A DNA stretch of 52,070 bases from Clostridia bacterium (GTDB lineage: Bacteria > Bacillota > Clostridia > Monoglobales > Monoglobaceae). Both the position numbers and the translations under genes were made by a program. Within the stretch, counting starts at the first letter, position 1. Each line of letters opens with the position of its first letter. Of the stretch, positions 15,609 to 23,274 are shown piece after piece. The stretch is taken from the NCBI GenBank assembly GCA_017626595.1, contig JAGAIJ010000010.1, forward strand, positions 1 through 52,070, in the 5' to 3' direction. The notes below the pieces were generated by a model. That model worked only from the letters and a program-made list of their open reading frames with translations, was not told where the DNA came from and did not search any database.

Positions 15609-16650
15609 AATCCACCTCCGAAGAAAAGGCTTTAAGCCCTAATTTCAGGGCATTTATGTTTGTTTCAGAGCTGTCCTCGCGGATTTTATCCAGCATATTT
15701 TTAACAAAAAAGCCCTTGAGAGATTTTTCTTCTGCAATTCTTTCTATATCCTCCATAGACAGAGTTGTTCTGTCCTCAAACTTTATAAGGTGAACCTGTG
15801 ATGAGAGAATTGCAGAAAGGGAGTCGGTGTTAAGACTGAAATCAGATGCAATTTCTCCCTTTAAGATTATCTTGCAGAAGTGGTCTTGCTCAAGATACGG
15901 AGAAATTTTCTGTGAAACCTCCTGAAGATTTGTTAAACCTGTAATGTCAACAGCAATTTCTCTGAATTCTCTGCCACAGATTTTCATAAATTCAAGGTTG
16001 CATTTTCCTATATCAACAGCTCCGTGATATACGCCTTTTTCTCCTGTTTCGTCAAAGCCCTGCCCCTGTGGACAGCCAGGGTAGGCGTAGAAAGTATTGC
16101 CCTCTTTCAGAATGTCACTACGCTTGTGGATGTGTCCCAGTGCCACATAGTCCATTTTTGATGAAGCAAGAGCGTTTAATGAAATAGGATTGTAGTTCCC
16201 TGAAACGCCGATATCCCCGTGGATTACGCAGATGTTAATCATATCTTCTTCTGCCTCAGGTGAAAATAATGTTTCAGGCTCGTAAATATTTGAAAAACCT
16301 GCACCGTGAATACAGGTATTTTTCTCACGAATGATAACTTTCTCCATGGCCCCTGTAAATAGAATTACATTTTCAGGCCATTTTGAATTGTAAGGCGACT
16401 GACCGCTGAAATAATCGTGGTTACCGCTGCAAATAACAACTGTAGCGGGAGTTTCCGAAAGCTTTGCCTTGATAATTTCCACAGTTTCACGGTCTGCAAC
16501 AGGGTTGTCAAACAAATCTCCTGAAACAAGGAGAAAATCGTAGTCTTTGGAAATATCGATTATGCGCAAAAATGCAGATAAAACCTCGTTTTTCATTTTC
16601 GGATTTGCGCCGAGATGAACGTCGGCACAGTGGATTATTTTAACGCTCAT
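15598..16650 (-). CDS. YhaO/SbcD-like DNA repair metallophosphoesterase
   Basis: A 350-residue calcineurin-type nuclease of the Mre11/SbcD/YhaO group. All five metal motifs are visible: DVHLG (about 9), GDLFD (about 44), GNHD (about 76), HGD (about 143) and GHIH (about 172). A C-terminal capping region follows. ATG 16650 with an AGGTGA SD is preferred over ATG 16659. A promoter lies at 16669-16696. It is the first gene of a two-gene operon with the YhaN-like ATPase. Confidence 0.88.
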   Translation of the reverse strand: MSVKIIHCADVHLGANPKMKNEVLSAFLRIIDISKDYDFLLVSGDLFDNPVADRETVEIIKAKLSETPATVVICSGNHDYFSGQSPYNSKWPENVILFTGAMEKVIIREKNTCIHGAGFSNIYEPETLFSPEAEEDMINICVIHGDIGVSGNYNPISLNALASSKMDYVALGHIHKRSDILKEGNTFYAYPGCPQGQGFDETGEKGVYHGAVDIGKCNLEFMKICGREFREIAVDITGLTNLQEVSQKISPYLEQDHFCKIILKGEIASDFSLNTDSLSAILSSQVHLIKFEDRTTLSMEDIERIAEEKSLKGFFVKNMLDKIREDSSETNINALKLGLKAFSSEVDYEN

Positions 16651-16668
16651 ATTTTTCACCTCACTATT

Positions 16669-16696
16669 ATTTTAACATTTTGATTAAAAAAATCAA
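16669..16696 (-). promoter_or_regulatory. Promoter of the YhaO-YhaN-like operon
   Basis: Minus strand TTGATT (16691-16696), 16-bp spacer, TAAAAT (16669-16674). The -35 region is itself part of a small inverted repeat (TTGATT ... AATCAA). Confidence 0.55.
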
Positions 16697-16703
16697 CTGA
16701 AAG

Positions 16704-16732
16704 TGGACAATTTATTTTTTTTGTGATAAAAT
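16704..16732 (+). promoter_or_regulatory. Promoter of the GT-CsaB/COG0523 operon
   Basis: TGGACA (16704-16709), 17-bp spacer, TAAAAT (16727-16732) with an extended TGA. Confidence 0.65.
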
Positions 16733-16763
16733 ATAGGAAGTATAAAAGAAAGGGGAAGTGAAA

Positions 16764-19022
16764 ATGCGTGTACTTATGGCAACCATGCAGCTCGGTATTG
16801 GCGGTGCTGAAACACATATAGTTGAACTTTCCAAGGCTCTTAAAAAGCGTGGGATAGAGGTTTTTGTAGCCTCCCAGGGCGGAGAATATGTAAGCGAGCT
16901 TGAAACTGCAGGAATAAAGCATTTTAAGCTTCCGCTTAACAAAAAAACAATCCCTGCCATGAGAAAATCTCTTAAGGGACTTAAGGAAATAATTGAAGAA
17001 TATAAGATTGACGTAGTTCACTCCCATGCGAGAATTCCGGGATTTATTCTTGCGAATTTGAGAAAGAGTGTAAATTTCCGCCTTGTATCCACAGCCCATT
17101 GGGTTTTCAAGGCAGGTTTCCCATATAATTATCTTACAAACTGGGGGGACAGAAGCCTTTCTGTCAGCGACGATATAAAGAAATATCTTATGGATAATTA
17201 TGGGATAGATGAGGAAAATATAAGAATAACCATAAACGGAATTGATACAGAAAAATTTTCAAAGGACACAGACTTTTCCGATATAAAAAATGAATTCGGA
17301 CTTAAAGATGGAAAAAGAATTGTTTATGTAAGCCGAATGGATGAGGACAGAAGCCTTGCAGTGAAAAGACTTATTGAATGTGCAGGGGATATAAAAAAGG
17401 AATTTCCTGATATTGAAATAGTCATAGTTGGCGGAGGAAATGACCTTGAAAATGTAAGAGCTATGGCTGAAAAAGAAAACGCCATGGCAGGAGAAAATTA
17501 TATTAAAATAACAGGCGGAAGAACTGATATAAATAAGTTTGTAGCATCAGGGGATATTTTTGTGGGCGTAAGCCGAGCTGCCCTTGAGGCTATGGCTGCT
17601 GAAAAGCCTTGCATAATCGCAGGTAACGAGGGCTACATCGGAATTTTTGATGAGGACAAGCTTGAAATTTCAAGGCTCACAAATTTCTGCTGTCGAGGTT
17701 GCGGAGAAACTACAGCTGAAAAGCTTAAAGAGGATGTAATAAAACTCCTTAGGAACGAAGATAAAGAGACTCTTGGCAGATACGGCAAGGAAGTTGTTGA
17801 AAAATATTATTCAGTTGAAACAATGGCTGATGATGCCCTGAAAATGTATGTTTCAGTGATAAAAGGCACAAAAATAAACGAGGTAAAAGCTGAGGAATTT
17901 GCTGACATTGACAGGTTTACAGTTACTCATACAAAGAAAAAAGATGTGCTTATTTCAGGCTATTACGGATATAAAAACAGCGGTGACGATTCCGTTCTTA
18001 AGGGAATTGTAGAGGGACTTAAGAGAAGCTATCCGACAGTTGATATAACTGTTCTCTCCCGTGCTCCAAAGGAAACCAGGGAGATTTACGGAGTTGAAGC
18101 CATAAGCAGATTTGACTTTGTAAAGATTTATAAGGCAATGAAGAATACAAAGCTGTTTATAAGTGGCGGAGGAAGTCTGCTTCAGGACGTAACAAGCCGA
18201 AAATCCCTTTTTTATTATTCAGTTCTTATAAATATGGCTAAAAAAAGCGGAGCTAAAACAATGGTTTACGCTAACGGTATCGGCCCTGTGAACTATGAAA
18301 GCAGTAAGAAAAGAACTAAGGAGGCTCTTGAGGGAGTGGACGCAATCACTCTCCGTGAAAATTCCTCTTTTGATGAGCTTAAAAACCTTAACTTAAGTCT
18401 TGATAATGTGTCGGTGACAGCAGACCCTGTATTTCTTCTTGAACCACAGACTGAAACAGAAGAAAAACTTAAATCTGTGGGACTTGAGGATAAAAAGTTC
18501 TTCTGTATTTCCGTGAGGGACTGGAAAAAGCTCCCTGTGGATTTTACGGAGAGAATTGCTGAATTTGCAAATAAAATTTCGGAGAGGTACGGACTTGTGC
18601 CTGTGTTTATACCAATGCAGGTTTCCGTTGATGGAGAGCTGACAAAGAAAATTATGAGCAAAGTAAAGGGGCAGAAGGCAGTTATACTGTCCTCCTGCGG
18701 ACCCGAAATGCTTATGGGAATTTTGAAAAAAGCAGAGTTCGTTCTCGGTATGCGACTACATATTTTGATATATTCGGCTAAAGCGGGAACTCCTGTTATC
18801 GGCCTTGATTATGACCCGAAGGTAAGGGCAACAATGGAATATCTTGGACAGGATTATATTGAAAATGTAGAAGAAACAGATGTAGAAAGGCTTGAACTTT
18901 TTGCAGAAAAGGTTATGGAAAACACAGCTGACATAAGACAAAACCTTATGGAAAACAGCGAGAAATTCGTAGCTCTGGCAGAGAAAAACACAGAGATTGC
19001 AATAAAACTTTTAAGGGAGTAG
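16764..19022 (+). CDS. csaB: Fusion of GT4 glycosyltransferase and CsaB-type pyruvyl transferase
   Basis: A 752-residue two-domain protein. Residues 1 to about 370 are a GT4 glycosyltransferase (LGIGGAETHIVELSKAL, HSHARIPGFI, NGID, ALEAMAAEKPCIIAGNEG). From about 393 a polysaccharide pyruvyl transferase domain starts with SGYYGYKNSGDDSVLKGI and continues with ISGGGSLLQD, YANGIGPV and GMRLHILIYSAK. CsaB adds ketal pyruvate to secondary cell wall polymer, the anchor for SLH-domain surface proteins. The fusion implies that one polypeptide makes and then pyruvylates a cell wall sugar. ATG 16764 has a correctly spaced GGGG SD; GTG 16758 is too close. It is followed after 5 bases by two COG0523 genes. 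Confidence 0.88.
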   Translation: MRVLMATMQLGIGGAETHIVELSKALKKRGIEVFVASQGGEYVSELETAGIKHFKLPLNKKTIPAMRKSLKGLKEIIEEYKIDVVHSHARIPGFILANLRKSVNFRLVSTAHWVFKAGFPYNYLTNWGDRSLSVSDDIKKYLMDNYGIDEENIRITINGIDTEKFSKDTDFSDIKNEFGLKDGKRIVYVSRMDEDRSLAVKRLIECAGDIKKEFPDIEIVIVGGGNDLENVRAMAEKENAMAGENYIKITGGRTDINKFVASGDIFVGVSRAALEAMAAEKPCIIAGNEGYIGIFDEDKLEISRLTNFCCRGCGETTAEKLKEDVIKLLRNEDKETLGRYGKEVVEKYYSVETMADDALKMYVSVIKGTKINEVKAEEFADIDRFTVTHTKKKDVLISGYYGYKNSGDDSVLKGIVEGLKRSYPTVDITVLSRAPKETREIYGVEAISRFDFVKIYKAMKNTKLFISGGGSLLQDVTSRKSLFYYSVLINMAKKSGAKTMVYANGIGPVNYESSKKRTKEALEGVDAITLRENSSFDELKNLNLSLDNVSVTADPVFLLEPQTETEEKLKSVGLEDKKFFCISVRDWKKLPVDFTERIAEFANKISERYGLVPVFIPMQVSVDGELTKKIMSKVKGQKAVILSSCGPEMLMGILKKAEFVLGMRLHILIYSAKAGTPVIGLDYDPKVRATMEYLGQDYIENVEETDVERLELFAEKVMENTADIRQNLMENSEKFVALAEKNTEIAIKLLRE

Positions 19023-19027
19023 AGAAT

Positions 19028-20101
19028 ATGACAAGGATAAATATTATTTCAGGCTTTTTAGGAGCAGGCAAAACAACTTTTATTAAGAAACTTCTTACAG
19101 AGGTTTATACTGATGAACAGGTTGTTTTAATTGAAAACGAATTTGGAGAAATCGGAATTGACAGCGGTTTCTTAAAGGACGCAGGAATTGAAATAAAGGA
19201 AATGAATTCAGGCTGTATCTGTTGTTCTCTCGTTGGGGATTTCAGCAAGTCTTTAATGGAAATCCTTGAAAAATTCAATCCCGACAGAATTATTATCGAG
19301 CCAACAGGTGTTGGAAAGCTTTCTGATGTTGTAGAGGCAGTAAAAAATGTTGAGGCAGACCTTGAAATTGATACCTGTATCACAGTTTGCGATGCAACAA
19401 AGTGCAAGATGTATATGAAAAATTTTGGCGAGTTTTATAATAATCAGGTAAAGTCAGCTGGTTGTATTCTTTTAAGCCGAATGGATAAGATTGACGAGGA
19501 AAAGCTTCATAGCTGTATTGAAATGCTGAGAGAGGTTAACCCTGACTGTGCTATTATTACAACTCCACTTGATAAACTTACAAAGGCAGATATTTTAAGT
19601 GCCTTTGCCCATGAGGATATTTTAGAAAGTCTTGAGCAAGATTGTCACCACCATCATCACGATGAAGACTGCGACTGCGGTTGCCATGACCACGAACATC
19701 ACCACCATCATCACGATGAAGATTGCGACTGCGGATGCCATGACCATGAACACCACCATCATCACCACGATGAAGATTGCGACTGCGGATGCCATGACCA
19801 TGAACATCATCACCATCACCACCATGCAGACGAAGCCTTTACTTCCTGGGGCGTGGAAACACCTGTGAAGTTTGGAAAGGAAAAAATTGAGAAAATTCTC
19901 TCTGCAATTGGCAACGGTGATTACGGCACAATTTTAAGAGCAAAGGGCATGGTTTCAGGTGAAGACGGAGAATGGATTTATTTTGATATGGTGCCTGAAG
20001 AATACGAAATCCGTCAGGGCAGCCCACAGTACACAGGAAAAATCTGCGTAATCGGTGCTGAACTTAAAGAAGACAAGCTTAAGGAATTATTCGGAGTATA
20101 A
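19028..20101 (+). CDS. COG0523 (CobW/P47K) GTPase with triple His/Cys metal repeat
   Basis: A 357-residue G3E GTPase of the COG0523 metallochaperone family. Walker A GFLGAGKTT (9-17), the CxCC metal motif GCICC (61-65), Walker B IIIEPTGVG and the C-terminal CobW_C domain are present. Between the domains, residues 212-265 hold three copies of an 18-residue unit with pattern DEDCDCGCHDHE followed by six His. Such loops bind Zn, Ni or Co; the mixed Cys/His content is unusually rich. It probably loads or stores a metal, with zinc the default guess. It is co-transcribed with a second COG0523 gene 13 bases downstream. Confidence 0.92.
   Translation: MTRINIISGFLGAGKTTFIKKLLTEVYTDEQVVLIENEFGEIGIDSGFLKDAGIEIKEMNSGCICCSLVGDFSKSLMEILEKFNPDRIIIEPTGVGKLSDVVEAVKNVEADLEIDTCITVCDATKCKMYMKNFGEFYNNQVKSAGCILLSRMDKIDEEKLHSCIEMLREVNPDCAIITTPLDKLTKADILSAFAHEDILESLEQDCHHHHHDEDCDCGCHDHEHHHHHHDEDCDCGCHDHEHHHHHHDEDCDCGCHDHEHHHHHHHADEAFTSWGVETPVKFGKEKIEKILSAIGNGDYGTILRAKGMVSGEDGEWIYFDMVPEEYEIRQGSPQYTGKICVIGAELKEDKLKELFGV
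19661..19822 (+). repeat. Three 54-bp in-frame tandem repeats (metal-binding loop)
   Basis: Copies begin at 19661, 19715 and 19769, each 54 bp (18 codons), nearly identical at DNA level with a few silent changes (GAAGAC/GAAGAT, CACGAA/CATGAA). The number of copies is a multiple of the codon, so expansion or contraction would keep the frame. Confidence 0.92.
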
Positions 20102-20114
20102 GGAGGCGGACAAA

Positions 20115-21029
20115 ATGTTCGGAAAGAACCCTGTTCCCGTATTTATAATAAACGGCTTTTTAGAGGCAGGAAAATCAACTTTTATAAATGAAGCAATCCT
20201 CTCTGACCCTGATGTGCAGAAGTCAAAGACCTTGTGCCTTGTGTGTGAAGAGGGAGAGGTTGAGTATAAGGAAGCTAAAAATTTAACAGTTATTTATGTT
20301 GAAAACAAAGAGGATATGACTGAAGAATTTTTAGCAGGCTTAAAGAAAAAGTACAATCCCGACAGAGTTATAATAGAGTTTAACGGAATGTGGGGAATGG
20401 ATACATTTTTCGATTTGAAAATCCCTGCACCATGGCGATATGCAGAGGCAATGACAATTATAGACGGTTCAACCTTTGATACCTACTATAATAATATGAG
20501 AAGTATCTTTACAGATATGTTCAAAAGCTCTGTATCAGTAATGGTTAACCGATGTGACAGAGAAAAGACAGCCTTTGCAGAGATAAGAAGAAACATAAGG
20601 GCTGTAAATCCAAGAATTGAGGTTATGTTCACAGACGAAAAGGGTATGATTGATATGATTTTCGAGGACGAACTGCCATACAGCTTAGATGACGAAGTCC
20701 TTGAGCTTAAGAATGATAACGAATACCTTATCTGGTATATGGATATGATGGATAACGCCGACAGATATAAGGGCAAAACCGTTATCTTTGAGGGACTTGC
20801 TGCCAAGCCAAAGGGCTTCCGCCCAGACTATTTCGTTCCGGGCAGACAGATTATGACCTGCTGTGAGGACGATATGTCCTTCCTTGGTTATGTTTGTAAC
20901 TGGGAGGGCGCAAAGGAATTAAAGGACTACGATAAAATTAAGGTAACAGCCAAAATTGACAACAGATTTTGCTCTGAATACGGAGAAAAAGGCCCTGTTC
21001 TTTATGCAGAAAAAGTTGAAAAGTTATAA
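20115..21029 (+). CDS. COG0523-like P-loop protein with TIGR03943-like C-terminal domain
   Basis: A 304-residue protein. The N-terminal half is a COG0523-type P-loop domain: GFLEAGKST (14-22), VIIEFNG (85-91) and a VNRCD base motif (144-148). It lacks the CxCC metal motif of its neighbour, having LCLVCEEGE instead. The C-terminal 85 residues (YKGKTVIFEGLAAK, then GRQIMTCCEDDMSFLGYVC) recall the extracytoplasmic part of TIGR03943 proteins, which usually pair with DUF318 permeases. ATG 20115 follows AGGAGG; an upstream ATG at 20055 lies inside the previous gene. No permease gene is nearby. The function is not known; a partner in metal handling is likely. Confidence 0.75.
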   Translation: MFGKNPVPVFIINGFLEAGKSTFINEAILSDPDVQKSKTLCLVCEEGEVEYKEAKNLTVIYVENKEDMTEEFLAGLKKKYNPDRVIIEFNGMWGMDTFFDLKIPAPWRYAEAMTIIDGSTFDTYYNNMRSIFTDMFKSSVSVMVNRCDREKTAFAEIRRNIRAVNPRIEVMFTDEKGMIDMIFEDELPYSLDDEVLELKNDNEYLIWYMDMMDNADRYKGKTVIFEGLAAKPKGFRPDYFVPGRQIMTCCEDDMSFLGYVCNWEGAKELKDYDKIKVTAKIDNRFCSEYGEKGPVLYAEKVEKL

Positions 21030-21035
21030 AAATAA

Positions 21036-21068
21036 CCCGTAATACGAAAAGTATTACGGGCTTTTTTT
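21036..21068. terminator. Bidirectional terminator between COG0523 operon and lipoprotein gene
   Basis: CCCGTAATAC (21036-21045), loop GAAAA, GTATTACGGG (21051-21060), then CTTTTTTT. Long, perfect stem. Confidence 0.9.
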
Positions 21069-21513
21069 AATTCAGCTTCGAACTGTGATTTGAGGCACGG
21101 TTAAGCTTGCCCTCAAATTTTTTGATTGTAACTGTGTAGCCGTCTTTTGTATAGTCAAAGTTTACGGAAATGATTTTCCCTGAATCTTTGCTTTCCATAG
21201 CAATCTCCGATGTGCCCTTTTCAGTATTCTCTAAAGCACGGGTAACAATTCCTCCACAGTTTTCAATAAGATAATTCATATATTCATAGATGTCTGTGTT
21301 GCCGTCTTCACTGCCTGAATAAACAAGAATTTTCTGGGTTGGATTTTCCTCGTTATCCATTTCATAGGATTCTAAAGTGCGGTCACCTACAACGTAAGTA
21401 ATTGAGGGAAAGGAATCTGCGCCCATATCGTAGGTGTCAGGGGCTTTCTTTCCACAGCCTGTAAAGATAATGCAAAGGGATAATATTAAAGATAAAATAA
21501 TGGTTTTTTTCAT
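21067..21513 (-). CDS. Small predicted lipoprotein, unknown function
   Basis: A 148-residue protein with a lipoprotein signal peptide: MKKTIILSLILSLCIIFTGC, the lipobox FTGC placing the lipidated Cys at residue 20. The mature part has an early acidic stretch and ends in charged, beta-rich segments (VNFDYTKDGYTVTIKKFEG). No family is recognised. ATG 21513 has an AGGAGGAG SD; the ATG at 21534 precedes it. It lies 48 bases after the dCMP deaminase gene on the same strand and may share its transcript. Confidence 0.75.
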   Translation of the reverse strand: MKKTIILSLILSLCIIFTGCGKKAPDTYDMGADSFPSITYVVGDRTLESYEMDNEENPTQKILVYSGSEDGNTDIYEYMNYLIENCGGIVTRALENTEKGTSEIAMESKDSGKIISVNFDYTKDGYTVTIKKFEGKLNRASNHSSKLN

Positions 21514-21561
21514 TGTCACTCCTCCTTGATACAATATATTCGGAGGAGATATAATTATGCT

Positions 21562-22050
21562 TTAATATCCGAGAGCACCCTCTAAAGATTCGTCATTTTC
21601 AATCCATTCTGATACATTAACAACAGTATATTTGTCAGGAGTATTGCGGATAATAACCTTTTCGATGCCTGCGTTTATAATCATGCGCTTGCACATAGCA
21701 CAGCTTGAAGCAGACTCCACAAGCTCCTTTGTTTTAGCGTCACGGCCGACAAGATAGAGGGTTGAGCCAATCATATCACGGCGTGATGCTGAAATAATAC
21801 AGTTTGCCTCTGCGTGAACTGAACGGCAGAGCTCATAGCGTTCCCCACGTGGAATAGAGAGTTTTTCACGAAGACAGAAACCTAAGTCACTGCAGTTTTT
21901 TCTGCCTCTTGGCGCACCTGTATAGCCTGTGGACACAATCTCGTCGTTTTTAACAATAATTGCACCGAAATTTCGTCTTAAACAGGTTCCTCTTTCAATA
22001 ACAGTTTCAGCAATATCAAGATAATAATTATTTTTATCTACTCTTTTCAT
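21562..22050 (-). CDS. dCMP deaminase (ComEB-type)
   Basis: A 162-residue zinc-dependent cytidine/deoxycytidylate deaminase, converting dCMP to dUMP for dTTP supply. The zinc site is HAEAN and SCAMCKRMI; a second Cys-rich segment (GTCLRR, NCSDLGFC) is typical of ComEB enzymes. TGYTGAPRG is the substrate loop. Two starts are possible: ATG 22050 (MKRVDKNNYY, matching the usual N terminus) and ATG 22062 four codons earlier; neither has a decisive SD. A consensus promoter lies at 22097-22125. Confidence 0.88.
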   Translation of the reverse strand: MKRVDKNNYYLDIAETVIERGTCLRRNFGAIIVKNDEIVSTGYTGAPRGRKNCSDLGFCLREKLSIPRGERYELCRSVHAEANCIISASRRDMIGSTLYLVGRDAKTKELVESASSCAMCKRMIINAGIEKVIIRNTPDKYTVVNVSEWIENDESLEGALGY

Positions 22051-22096
22051 AATAATTTCCATAGCCTTTCTGTGGAAAAATCAATTATTTTATATA

Positions 22097-22125
22097 ATTA
22101 TACAATAAAATAACTTTTTTTGCAA
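22097..22125 (-). promoter_or_regulatory. Promoter of the dCMP deaminase gene
   Basis: Minus strand TTGCAA (22120-22125), 17-bp spacer, TATAAT (22097-22102). Confidence 0.65.
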
Positions 22126-22131
22126 TAGGAA

Positions 22132-22165
22132 TTGACTTTAACGTTGCGTAAAGTTACAATATAAT
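22132..22165 (+). promoter_or_regulatory. Promoter of tsaE with MerR-type operator-like element
   Basis: TTGACT (22132-22137) and TACAAT (22155-22160) are 17 bp apart; a better TATAAT sits at 22160-22165, 22 bp from the -35. Between them lies ACTTTA-ACGTTGCG-TAAAGT (22135-22154), which closely resembles operators of MerR-family activators (Mta/TipA type, with the TAACGTTGCGT core). No merR gene is in the window. Confidence 0.45.
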
Positions 22166-22177
22166 TGGAGGAAGATT

Positions 22178-22597
22178 ATGAAGATTTATGATAGTTTTTC
22201 GGAAAATGATACAAGAGAAATAGCGAAAGAGTTATCGAGGCAACTGAAAGAGGGGGATGTTATTGCCCTTGCAGGTGAACTTGGTGCCGGTAAAACAGCC
22301 TTTGTTAAGGGTCTTCACAGTGCTCTTGACTGTGACGGAGAGGTTACAAGCCCTACTTTTACCCTGGTTAATCAGTATGACGGAGAAAAAACTCTTTATC
22401 ATTTTGATGTTTACCGTTTAGAAAATATAAGTATAGATGATTGCGACTGGATTGACGATTATATTTTCGGGGACGGAATCTGCATAATTGAATGGGCAGA
22501 CAATATTAAGGATATTCTGCCTGAGGAACATATAAGAATTGAAATAAGAAAGGATTACTCCAAGGGAGAATCCTACAGGGAGATAAAAATATGTTAG
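22178..22597 (+). CDS. tsaE: tRNA threonylcarbamoyladenosine synthesis ATPase TsaE
   Basis: A 139-residue P-loop protein (YjeE) needed with TsaB and TsaD to make t6A37 in tRNAs that read ANN codons. Walker A is ELGAGKTAF (about 32-40), followed by SPTFTLVNQY, HFDVYRLE and IIEWADN. The SD GGAGG precedes ATG 22178. It overlaps tsaB by 7 bases, the standard pairing. tsaD and tsaC are not in this window. Confidence 0.95.
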   Translation: MKIYDSFSENDTREIAKELSRQLKEGDVIALAGELGAGKTAFVKGLHSALDCDGEVTSPTFTLVNQYDGEKTLYHFDVYRLENISIDDCDWIDDYIFGDGICIIEWADNIKDILPEEHIRIEIRKDYSKGESYREIKIC

Positions 22598-23274
22598 TTT
22601 TCGGAATTGATACCTGTTGTGCCTCGGCAACAGCAGGGGTGGTATCTGAAGAAAAATTGGTGCTTCAGACTGTGGTGTGCAACAAGAAAACCCATTCACA
22701 GAAAATGATGCCACAGATTGTGAATATGCTTGAAAACGGTAATATAGCTCTTGAGGAAATTGACGCCTTTGCAGCTGCCGTTGGCCCCGGCTCTTTTACG
22801 GGAGTCAGAATCGGCGTGGCTACTGTAAAGGGCTTTGCACAGGCCTTAAATAAGCCTTGCGTTGCAGTTTCAACTTTAGAGGCCTTAGCCCTTGGCTGTG
22901 CAAATTTTGAGGGGATAATCTGCCCCATACTTGATGCAAGACGAGGTCAGGTCTATAACGCCAAATTTAAGGGAAGAGAAAGACTTTGCGAAGACAGAGC
23001 CTTGTCGTTAGATGAGCTTTTAGAGGAACTTAAGGGCGAAAAGGTTATATTTATGGGGGACGGAGTTTTCGTCCACAGAGAAAAAATAGTTGAAGTTTTA
23101 GGAAATGATGCCCATTTTGCACCGAAAATCCTCCTTATGAATTTAGGTGGAGCAGTGGCAGAAATAGGCATGGAAAAGCTGTTAAAAGGCGAGACAACAG
23201 AGTATAAAGATTTAGTTCCAAGCTATGTAAGACTTTCACAGGCAGAACAGACTGCACAGGAGGAAAGCCTATGA
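22591..23274 (+). CDS. tsaB: tRNA threonylcarbamoyladenosine synthesis protein TsaB
   Basis: A 227-residue YeaZ-type ASKHA-fold scaffold protein for TsaD. Features are GIDTCCASATAGVV at the N terminus, KTHSQKMMPQI, AAVGPGSFTGVRIGVATVKGF with the conserved glycine-rich core, and PILDARRGQVY. It lacks the metal ligands of TsaD, as expected. It overlaps tsaE at its start and the carboxypeptidase gene by 4 bases at its end. Confidence 0.95.
   Translation: MLVFGIDTCCASATAGVVSEEKLVLQTVVCNKKTHSQKMMPQIVNMLENGNIALEEIDAFAAAVGPGSFTGVRIGVATVKGFAQALNKPCVAVSTLEALALGCANFEGIICPILDARRGQVYNAKFKGRERLCEDRALSLDELLEELKGEKVIFMGDGVFVHREKIVEVLGNDAHFAPKILLMNLGGAVAEIGMEKLLKGETTEYKDLVPSYVRLSQAEQTAQEESL

Noticed and set aside
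19622-19825. Minus-strand frame rich in Val, Met and Ala opposite the His/Cys repeat
   Set aside because: It is the antisense of GAT/CAC codon repeats, a composition artefact, not a membrane protein.
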